From: Paraclostridium bifermentans
GTDB taxonomy: Bacteria > Bacillota > Clostridia > Peptostreptococcales > Peptostreptococcaceae
Direction: 5' to 3'
Length of the DNA stretch: 64,000 nucleotides
Assembly (NCBI RefSeq): GCF_019916025.1
Contig: NZ_CP079737.1
Coordinates: 1,612,001 to 1,676,000 of the forward strand
The position numbers and the translations under genes were made by a program. A model generated the notes under the pieces. The model was not told the origin of the DNA. It worked only from the letters and a program-made list of their open reading frames with translations, and did no database searches. Shown one piece after another: positions 57,322 to 64,000 of the stretch. Numbering within the stretch: position 1 is the first letter of the stretch; each line of letters begins with the position of its first letter.

Positions 57322-58204
57322 CTTGAACATAACTATCGATTAATTGTAAGTTGTATTGTTGAATTATCTCTATTAATAAGTTTTTATATGTTAAATTCCC
57401 ACTTTCATCTGAAACAGTACTATATCCAGCATTTTGAAGTTCTTCTGCTTGTTCTATATAAGTAGCTTTAGTAAGAACTTCTTTATATCGAGGGTTTTCA
57501 CTTAAAAATTTAGCATGGTCTTGTATAGATTCTGATTTTGTTTTATAAACCCTAAATTTATCTGTGATTACTTGATCGTAAAATTCACTAGTCTCTATAT
57601 TAACATATTTACCTTTCCATGAATTGTTTGCTTTTATTCCAAATAAATTATTATACTTAGAAGATAGTTCAGATTCACCCCAATTAGACTCAAGTATAGA
57701 TTGAGCTATAGTAATAGATGGTAAAATCTTGTACTTATTATAATTATAGATAGAACTTTTTTTTACAGAGTCTATAAATGTCATATATTTTCCATCTGGA
57801 TTTAATCTAGATGGCTTTAAACCAAAATATTTTAAATCATTTATATAATCATGAGTTCTATTAATTTCTTTAGAACTAAATTCAAGCTTCTTTAAAACAT
57901 CATCTAAATTTAAAACTTTGTATTTTTCTCCATCTTTAATTATGAATAAATTAGCAACATTTTTTATTTCATCATTACTCACATCTTTAAACTTATTTTT
58001 ATTTTGTACACCTATTATACTTGCTACATACTGCCAATTAACTTGAGCCTTTGAACTACTCACTTCGTCACTACATTTTATAAATTGATTGACATCTATT
58101 TCGTTTTTATTAATCTCTTTTAAATTAAATACCTTTACATACCAAACAAAAGATAAAACAACTACTAATGCAATCCCACTTAATATAAACAATTTTTTCC
58201 TCAA
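57308..58204 (-). CDS. Membrane-anchored N-acetylglucosaminidase (Glucosaminidase/FlgJ-like domain)
   Basis: A 298-residue protein starting with TTG after GGAGGTG. An N-terminal anchor (~5-22), an ~110-residue helical region, and residues ~150-290 form a glucosaminidase domain: SITIAQSILESNWGESELS (catalytic Glu), NNLFGIKANNSWKG, FRVYKTKSESIQDHAKFL and NAGYSTVSDESGNLTYKNLL. It cuts the glycan chain of peptidoglycan. Convergent with the VanW gene. Confidence 0.87.
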   Translation of the reverse strand: MRKKLFILSGIALVVVLSFVWYVKVFNLKEINKNEIDVNQFIKCSDEVSSSKAQVNWQYVASIIGVQNKNKFKDVSNDEIKNVANLFIIKDGEKYKVLNLDDVLKKLEFSSKEINRTHDYINDLKYFGLKPSRLNPDGKYMTFIDSVKKSSIYNYNKYKILPSITIAQSILESNWGESELSSKYNNLFGIKANNSWKGKYVNIETSEFYDQVITDKFRVYKTKSESIQDHAKFLSENPRYKEVLTKATYIEQAEELQNAGYSTVSDESGNLTYKNLLIEIIQQYNLQLIDSYVQEIRE

Positions 58205-58349
58205 AAGACACCTCCAACTGCTATAAAATCACAAAACATACAAATAATTATACCACTTTTTGTATATTTTTACTGTAACAATGTTGTAAGATGTATGATG
58301 ATATAATAATATTATAGTATTAGTAAAAAATATATATAGGAGTGTTACT

Positions 58350-58934
58350 ATGATTGCACTAAATTTTAAAAAAGATGGAAATGATATAAAATTAAAAGCA
58401 AATATATGTAAAAACAAAACTTTAGAAAATTATATGGATTTTAACTATTTCACAGGCCTTTGTAAAGAGGGATGCCCTCACTATAATTTAAGTTATACAT
58501 GTCCTCCAAACAGTCCAAAATTTACTGACTACACAAAAAATCACGAGTACTCTTTGGTTTTAGCAATGTATATGGATGTCGATGATAACAATTCAATAGA
58601 AACTGTACATCCATATCTAAGAAAAGTCTTGTCTGATTTACTTATACCATTAGAAGAAATATTTAATGGACTTTTATCAGATGGTGGTCGTTGTAGATAT
58701 TGTGAAAGATGTACATATATAGATAATGTCCCTTGTAGATATCCTGATAAAATGCGTTTTAGCATGGAAGCTATGGGCATTGATTTAGATAAAGTTTGCA
58801 AGAATATTTTAAATCATTCAATTTTATGGAGTAAAACTGGTGAAACTAATTACTGCACAGTACTCGGATCTATAAATTTCAATGGGAATTTTAATGAAGA
58901 TGACTTTAAACAAGCTATACTAAAACTTTTATAA
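58350..58934 (+). CDS. DUF2284 cysteine-rich metal-binding protein
   Basis: A 194-residue protein with two cysteine groups: FTGLCKEGCPHYNLSYTCPP near residue 40 and GGRCRYCERCTYIDNVPCRYP near 125, typical of DUF2284 predicted metal- or cluster-binding proteins, then MRFSMEAMGIDLDKV. The Cys spacing suggests iron-sulfur or zinc sites. RBS ATAGGAGTG. Cellular role unknown. Confidence 0.83.
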   Translation: MIALNFKKDGNDIKLKANICKNKTLENYMDFNYFTGLCKEGCPHYNLSYTCPPNSPKFTDYTKNHEYSLVLAMYMDVDDNNSIETVHPYLRKVLSDLLIPLEEIFNGLLSDGGRCRYCERCTYIDNVPCRYPDKMRFSMEAMGIDLDKVCKNILNHSILWSKTGETNYCTVLGSINFNGNFNEDDFKQAILKLL

Positions 58935-59001
58935 TCCTAATAAAATTAGTTTACTTTGGATAAACTTAATTGTGATGACAATATTAATTTGGAGGTAAAC
59001 T

Positions 59002-59283
59002 ATGGATAATATGAGTGAAATGAGAAATAAACTAGATAATGGTAATTATGATTTAACACTTGAAATAGGAGAAAATACTTACTTTAAAACATATGATGAT
59101 GTTAATGAAAAATCAGCTGAAGATGTTGTAAGAAATTACTTAAGAAGCAATGCAGATGATGCACAGTTTAGTGATTTAGAAATAAAACATCACAGAAATA
59201 AACACACAGTAAGTGTTTGCGCAAAGTTAAATTATAATAATGATAAACACACAGATTATTCAAAAAGAAATAAATTAATGTAA
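59002..59283 (+). CDS. Small hypothetical protein (93 aa)
   Basis: A 93-residue acidic-to-basic soluble protein (LDLEIGENTYFKTYDDV-like core, EIKHHRNKHTVSVCAKL strand). TTGGAGG precedes the ATG and a perfect terminator follows. No family recognised. Confidence 0.55.
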   Translation: MDNMSEMRNKLDNGNYDLTLEIGENTYFKTYDDVNEKSAEDVVRNYLRSNADDAQFSDLEIKHHRNKHTVSVCAKLNYNNDKHTDYSKRNKLM

Positions 59284-59328
59284 AAAAAGAAATTAGTAAA
59301 TCATCTGATTTACTAATTTCTTTTTTTA
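59282..59328. terminator. Bidirectional terminator, 22-bp stem
   Basis: A perfect stem with core GAAATTAGTAAATCA / TGATTTACTAATTTC and A/T runs, between convergent genes. Confidence 0.9.
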
Positions 59329-59330
59329 GC

Positions 59331-61166
59331 TTATGCATATGCTTTAATGACATCTGAATTTTCAATTATATAAAGTAGATTTTTACATATTACTTTATGA
59401 TCTATATCATTTGTAGTTTCAATATCTTCTATTATTAAATCCTTAGCTTCTTCTAACTGAGCTAAATTATAGTATATAGGCATTTCATTATTTCTTTTGA
59501 ATTTTAAATATATGCAATACATACTATTAATTAATAATCTCTTTTTATTTAAGACTTCATATTGATTTTTATGATTTACTAAATTATTCATAGATACTAA
59601 CTTATCTTCTAGTAGATTAGATATCAATAGAAGATTTTTTACTTTATGAAGATTTCCATTACCATCAACCGATAGTTGAACTTCTGTTTCCATTTCTTTA
59701 ATTACATTTCTATACATATCTATAAGTACTTCATATGCAGTGTTTGCATTATATGGCAATATTAACTTGTTTATAATTAACGCTATAATAATACCTAATG
59801 CAATAAACGCAATCCTATTTACAATAAATACATCAGGTGAAGTAAGCATGCTAACAGAACCTATAGCTGATATTGTAATACATATCATTTCATATTTATA
59901 ATCTATTTCTTTTGCATAACCACTTATATATCCAGTGAAAATTATAATAATTGATCTTATAGTTGGATTTTTAAATATTGAAAACAGTATAAATACTGAT
60001 ATACACCCTAAAATAGTTCCAAATAGTCTTTTCTTCGTTTTAATTATTCCATCTTCAGTGTATGGTTGTATAACAGAAAATATAGTATATAATATCCATC
60101 GACCTTCCTTTAAATTGAAATAGTCCATTATAAATCCACCCAATGCAATTCCTATAGCAACTTTTGTAGCATAAGTAAACTTCATAGACTTAGTACTTAT
60201 ATGCTCTTTGTAAATATAAGATTTTTTGAAATTATATGGAATCTCTAAATTATCATAGATATTCTTTTCACTGCTATTACTTGTATACTCATTTAAATAA
60301 AAATATATATTTTCCATTGCATCGTAAAATTCATATAACTCTGTACTCATTGAATTTTTAAAATTTATTTCACTTTGATTTATATCTTTATTCAAATAAG
60401 ACTTTAAATTATTTAATTCGTAGCTAATTATTGATAAATCTTCACTATTACACAAACTTGTATCTTGTCTATAATCATCTAGCATAGTATTTATTCTTTC
60501 AAAATTAAAAACTATATTAAAAACATTAGGTCCATTACCAGTCAAGAAGAAACCTTTTTTTCTATTATCATAAATAATAGTTTTTATTTTTCTCATTGAA
60601 TTGTTTATTTTTAAATCCAAAGATTCACTATAGTCATTTTGATTTTTTAATTGTTCAGCTTTTTGGGCCATATAAATACCTAAATCCATTAATACTTTAT
60701 CACTAGTTTTTTCTAATTTATTTTTATTAACTAATATTTGTGAAATCATTATGATTAAAGCCCCAGCAGCTAAAGATGTTAGTCTTAAAGGTAGTTGATC
60801 TAAGCTCACAGGCGCTCCAATCATAAATAAATATAACAATCCAAATGCTACGTCCAAATGACTTCTTAAATTATAGCTAAATAGGTATGCTACTATAAAC
60901 ATAGCTACTAAATTACACACAATTCCTAAGAACATATTTTGAACAGCTAAAAAAGAAAATATTCCTAAAAATAAATTGATTCCTACCAATTTAAATGTAT
61001 TTTTAATTGGAGATATAGCTAAGTTTCGTTGTAGCAGCATTAGCAACATAGTTATAACTATAACCCCTATTAAAGAATTTTCTTTTCCAAATATAGAAAT
61101 AAAAATATTTATGAATGCAAATATAAATATAAACAGTAATGTTTTAGGTAAAATCTGTTTTTTCAT
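59331..61166 (-). CDS. FUSC family aromatic acid/toxic compound exporter-like membrane protein
   Basis: A 611-residue protein with two sets of membrane helices (~5-140 and ~335-465) each followed by a soluble helical part, the layout of FUSC/YccS/YhfK proteins. FDYFNLKEGRWILYTIFSVIQPYTEDGIIKTKKRLFGTILGCI contains the FUSC signature WxxxxxxxxxxPyxxxxxxxxxxRxxGTxxG. Members export aromatic acids or help membrane stress resistance. RBS GGAGG. Confidence 0.83.
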   Translation of the reverse strand: MKKQILPKTLLFIFIFAFINIFISIFGKENSLIGVIVITMLLMLLQRNLAISPIKNTFKLVGINLFLGIFSFLAVQNMFLGIVCNLVAMFIVAYLFSYNLRSHLDVAFGLLYLFMIGAPVSLDQLPLRLTSLAAGALIIMISQILVNKNKLEKTSDKVLMDLGIYMAQKAEQLKNQNDYSESLDLKINNSMRKIKTIIYDNRKKGFFLTGNGPNVFNIVFNFERINTMLDDYRQDTSLCNSEDLSIISYELNNLKSYLNKDINQSEINFKNSMSTELYEFYDAMENIYFYLNEYTSNSSEKNIYDNLEIPYNFKKSYIYKEHISTKSMKFTYATKVAIGIALGGFIMDYFNLKEGRWILYTIFSVIQPYTEDGIIKTKKRLFGTILGCISVFILFSIFKNPTIRSIIIIFTGYISGYAKEIDYKYEMICITISAIGSVSMLTSPDVFIVNRIAFIALGIIIALIINKLILPYNANTAYEVLIDMYRNVIKEMETEVQLSVDGNGNLHKVKNLLLISNLLEDKLVSMNNLVNHKNQYEVLNKKRLLINSMYCIYLKFKRNNEMPIYYNLAQLEEAKDLIIEDIETTNDIDHKVICKNLLYIIENSDVIKAYA

Positions 61167-61378
61167 AAAACCTCCTTTTCGAATTATATTTTAATTTTTT
61201 ACGATAATATTAATTTTATCAGATTTATTATTTTATTCAAATTAAGTAAAATTCGAAACCACACGTACTTTAAACTTAAATAGATAATTTTATTTAATTA
61301 CCTATCAGACATTAAGTAATAAAGATTCTATAAAAAAACTATTCCCCAACAAACGTTTGAATGTAAATTATAAAAATA

Positions 61379-61416
61379 AAAAAACTACCTAAATTTAAAT
61401 TTAGGTAGTTTTTTTA
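61379..61416 (-). terminator. Terminator of the AI-2E family gene
   Basis: A loop-free 18-bp palindrome AAAAAACTACCTAAATTT / AAATTTAGGTAGTTTTTT just past the stop. Confidence 0.8.
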
Positions 61417-61420
61417 TCTT

Positions 61421-62590
61421 TTACTTTTTAAGGTAGTCGTTTGTATTAACAGGTAGACCTTTTTTATCTAATTTTTCCTCTATTACTTCCTTAATAATTG
61501 AGTAAATTATTGCAAATAAAGGAACACCTATAATCATTCCCACTAAACCTAGGAACTTTCCTGCAACTAATAATGAAAATAAAATCCAAAATGCTGAAAT
61601 ACCTATAGAATCTCCTAATATTTTAGGTCCTATTATATTTCCATCTAATTGCTGAATAACTATAATTATTAATATAAACCATAATGCTTTTACTGGTGAT
61701 ACGAATAGAATTATTATGGTTGCAGGTATAGCTCCAAAGAAAGGCCCGAAAAATGGGATTATATTTGTTATACCTATAATTACTGATATAAGTAGTACAT
61801 ATGGCATTTTGAATATAGTAAGTACTACAAAAGTAAGCACTCCTATTATTGCAGAATCTATTATTTTTCCACTTAAGAATTTTCCAAATGTATCATTACT
61901 TCTATCAACTAACTGTAATATTCGTTTAGAATGTTTTTCATTAAACACTGCACATACTACTTTTCTTCCTAATGCACAAAACTTTTCTTTATCTATAAGC
62001 AAATAAATAGATATTATAACTCCAAGAACTATATTCCATATACTAGATGCTACTATTCCTAAAGCTTGTCCTACCACTGGTAGTAATCCCGCAGCAACGC
62101 TTATAAAATAGTTTATAAAATCAGTAAGTTTTGTAACTGCTATATCTAAATATTCCTTATCTATATTCAAATCTTTTGTATATTTAGTTAAAAGATCTGA
62201 TAAATTAGTTAAATATGTAGGTATATCATTAACAAGTCCAAGCATGCTTTCTACTAATTGAGGTAATACAAATTGAACGAATAAAGCTAATAAGATAAAT
62301 GCTACTATATAAGTAAGTAAAAGCCCTATAGCCCTCTTACTTTTAGGCTTTAATTTGTCTAATTTGTTTTTGCTAAGCATTCTTTCTTCAACAAATACTA
62401 ATATGAAGTTTAATAGATAAGCTATAACAGCTCCTATTATAAATGGTTGAAGCGTAGATATAATACTGCTTATTTTACCCATAAACACACTTGTATCACT
62501 TGCAATGCGATAAAAAATAATACTACAGCAAATAACTATAAATGAATATACAGATATAGTCGTATATTTACTGTTCCAATTTACTTTCAT
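61421..62590 (-). CDS. AI-2E family transporter (PerM/YtvI-like)
   Basis: A 389-residue membrane protein with about eight helices. TNIIPFFGPFFGAIPATIIILF and QQLDGNIIGPKILGDSIGISAFWILFSLLVAGKFLGLVGMIIGVP are the family core. The name comes from one autoinducer exporter; other members are Na+/H+ antiporters or of unknown use. RBS AGGAGG before the ATG. Confidence 0.87.
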   Translation of the reverse strand: MKVNWNSKYTTISVYSFIVICCSIIFYRIASDTSVFMGKISSIISTLQPFIIGAVIAYLLNFILVFVEERMLSKNKLDKLKPKSKRAIGLLLTYIVAFILLALFVQFVLPQLVESMLGLVNDIPTYLTNLSDLLTKYTKDLNIDKEYLDIAVTKLTDFINYFISVAAGLLPVVGQALGIVASSIWNIVLGVIISIYLLIDKEKFCALGRKVVCAVFNEKHSKRILQLVDRSNDTFGKFLSGKIIDSAIIGVLTFVVLTIFKMPYVLLISVIIGITNIIPFFGPFFGAIPATIIILFVSPVKALWFILIIIVIQQLDGNIIGPKILGDSIGISAFWILFSLLVAGKFLGLVGMIIGVPLFAIIYSIIKEVIEEKLDKKGLPVNTNDYLKK

Positions 62591-62773
62591 TTTTACCTCC
62601 TAATATAATATATAAACTTATATCTTTAATATAAGCATTAAATGGTATTAAGTGTCAATAGATTAGAGTATAAATTCATATAAAATTCTATTTGCCCCCA
62701 AAATTTTATTTAGAATAAATTTAATATTTTAAGCTTAAAATAACTACATACTTAAAACAAAGGAGATTTAAAA

Positions 62774-62950
62774 ATGTCTAAAAAAACTAAAACTGAATTT
62801 AATAATCAGTGGGCAAATTCTTTAAATGATTTAACAAGCAAGTCAGAATCTAAACAAAAAAATGAAAATAATAATCAATGGACTTCAACTTTGAAAAATT
62901 CTTCAGAAGCTTATTTAAAAGGCTCATCTTCTGCAAAAAATAAAAAATAA
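62774..62950 (+). CDS. Small hydrophilic repeat protein (58 aa)
   Basis: AAAGGAG lies nine bases before the ATG. The 58-residue product has two copies of an N-N-Q-W-x-x-x-L unit (FNNQWANSLNDLTSKSE and NNNQWTSTLKNSSEAYL) and is rich in Lys, Ser and Asn, without hydrophobic segments. A terminator follows at 62968. It might be a spore- or stress-related small protein; no family is known to me. Confidence 0.6.
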   Translation: MSKKTKTEFNNQWANSLNDLTSKSESKQKNENNNQWTSTLKNSSEAYLKGSSSAKNKK

Positions 62951-62967
62951 TCATTTTTATTTTCGTT

Positions 62968-63001
62968 AATGACTATGTCTAATTAGATATAGTCATTTTT
63001 A
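62968..63001 (+). terminator. Intrinsic terminator
   Basis: A 15-bp stem AATGACTATGTCTAA / TTAGATATAGTCATT (one mismatch pair) followed by Ts. Confidence 0.75.
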
Positions 63002-63256
63002 TATTTTTGTTATTAAGATTAAATTTTATGCATTTTAAATAAATAAATTTATATTATTCAATATTATTTATTTATTTTGGTAAAAATACCCAATAATAAA
63101 TGATATTTATTTTAAAAATGAATATATATAATTTAACTTATTCATTTTAACTTTAAGTATATTCTTTTGAAAAATTTCAGAATTATTTAACTTTAAATTA
63201 GTATGTTTAGTTTAATATTTTTTTAGGGTATATGTATGTTCGAGGAGATGGTACAT

Positions 63257-63757
63257 ATGGAGAATAAAAGAAAATTAGAAACAACATTAATATTGGAAGG
63301 AATTCTATTTGGGATAATAGGTATATTATTTTTTATAAATCCAATAGAGTCTTTCTTTAGCTTTACAACTGTGGCAGGAATACTACTAATTATAGCAGGA
63401 ATATTTACAATAATAAGAGCATTTAAAACTACTGAAAAAGCATATTATGTATTTAGTGGAATTATAAATATACTATTCGGGTTAATAGTATGGTTATCAC
63501 CTATATCAACTACAGAAACTTTAATATTATTTTATGGAATCTGGGCAGTTGTAAGAGGTATATACTTACTAATAATATCAATAAAAAGAAGAAAAATCGG
63601 ATTCAATTTAAATACTTTATATAATGTATTACTTGTAGTTCTTGGAATATTAATTCTTGTAAATCCTATAGTAACATTATTTGCAACTCCATATATAATA
63701 GGTATTTATTTTATAATATCTGCTATATGTGAAATATGCCTAGGATTTGAAGTTTAA
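63257..63757 (+). CDS. HdeD family (DUF308) membrane protein
   Basis: A 166-residue protein of six transmembrane helices arranged as three repeated pairs (ILFGIIGILFFINPIESF, NILFGLIVWLSPISTTETL, VLLVVLGILILVNPIVTLFA), typical of HdeD/DUF308 proteins, one member of which takes part in acid resistance in E. coli. The start MENKRKLETT is chosen because GAGGAG lies nine bases upstream. Confidence 0.85.
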   Translation: MENKRKLETTLILEGILFGIIGILFFINPIESFFSFTTVAGILLIIAGIFTIIRAFKTTEKAYYVFSGIINILFGLIVWLSPISTTETLILFYGIWAVVRGIYLLIISIKRRKIGFNLNTLYNVLLVVLGILILVNPIVTLFATPYIIGIYFIISAICEICLGFEV

Positions 63758-63792
63758 AAAAAGGTGAACCTTTAAAGGTTCACCTTTTTTAT
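63757..63792. terminator. Bidirectional terminator
   Basis: A loop-poor 17-bp palindrome AAAAAAGGTGAACCTTT / AAAGGTTCACCTTTTTT between convergent genes. Confidence 0.88.
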
Positions 63793-64000
63793 TACTTATT
63801 ATTTTCACTAGAATCTATAATATTTTCTATCATATCCAATTGTTGCTTAGATGCATTTATTTTTATTTTTAACTTATCAAGTTTAGCTTGCATTGATTTT
63901 TTTACTTTCTCATCATCAGTACTTTCCATTTCATTTAATCCTTTTTGATATATATTCTCTAATGTATCTATCTTTAATTTCATTTTATCATATACAACTT
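63792..64000 (-). CDS. Coiled-coil hypothetical protein, 5' end probably beyond the window
   Basis: At least 63 residues of a charged coiled coil (MQAKLDKLKIKINASKQQLDMIENI). The first ATG inside the window (63983) lacks a ribosome site and the frame stays open to the edge, so the true start may lie further right. No family recognised. Confidence 0.5.
   Translation of the reverse strand, partial: VVYDKMKLKIDTLENIYQKGLNEMESTDDEKVKKSMQAKLDKLKIKINASKQQLDMIENIIDSSENNK

Overview
The window is AT-rich DNA of a spore-forming, anaerobic Clostridia-type Firmicute, most likely a member of the Peptostreptococcaceae (Clostridioides, Paraclostridium, Romboutsia and relatives). The grounds are spoVS and an H-type small acid-soluble spore protein gene, a HesB-like gene with an in-frame UGA read as selenocysteine, a yqeB-xdhC pair of the selenium-dependent molybdenum hydroxylase type, GAAC-N4-GTTC type LexA boxes, and strong GGAGG ribosome sites. 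No rRNA, tRNA or CRISPR array was seen.

Layout. 1-7.6 kb is the right part of a contractile-tail phage or phage-tail-like bacteriocin cluster: tail hub/lysin (XkdQ type), XkdR, XkdS, baseplate J (XkdT), XkdU, a small linker protein, a beta-propeller tail-fibre candidate, an XkdX-type protein, holin and amidase endolysin. No integrase or repressor follows the lysis genes. 7.6-17.2 kb is an accessory island: an opposite-strand coiled-coil membrane protein, a secreted ComEC-like metallo-beta-lactamase fused to three S-layer domains, several small proteins, a probable stand-alone small RNA, an antisense 25-residue hydrophobic peptide gene, and a four-gene membrane cassette (pilin-like protein, small membrane protein, secreted His-rich protein, 826-residue FtsK/HerA/VirB4-type ATPase) that looks like a reduced secretion or DNA-transfer machine. 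A perfect inverted repeat, strong terminators and a decayed small ORF close the island.

17.2-34.7 kb is chromosomal: split permease, YfcC-type carrier, yqeB-xdhC with a MoaA-like protein that has lost its radical-SAM cysteines, acyltransferase, MFS transporter, a second amidase that is a paralogue of the phage endolysin, a tetratricopeptide/Sel1 protein, mntP under a yybP-ykoY manganese riboswitch, a Crp/Fnr regulator, and a ZorA/ZorB-like (MotA/MotB-type) motor pair, each of the last two behind a structured leader with its own terminator. 34.7-47.9 kb holds lexA with its own SOS box, an Xer-type recombinase, sspH, spoVS, the accBCDA operon behind a FapR-like operator, trmB, the HesB-like selenoprotein, a leucine-rich-repeat protein, and an orphan phage integrase. 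48.0-50.2 kb is a two-gene segment (alpha/beta hydrolase, CorA) bounded by two direct 28-bp dif-like sites differing at one base and carrying an internal LexA box; it looks like a cassette that Xer recombination could excise. 50.3-64 kb holds aminopeptidase, ispH-plsC-cmk-aroH-yhiN-type housekeeping genes, VanW and glucosaminidase wall proteins, FUSC and AI-2E family membrane proteins and small hypotheticals, with a gene running off the right edge.

The most promising items for new biology are the dif-flanked cassette, the VirB4-like island cassette with its neighbouring small RNA and antisense micropeptide, the ZorAB-like motor with an RNA leader but no Zorya effector genes, and the MoaA pseudo-enzyme. 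All family calls are from motifs read by eye; no database search was possible.
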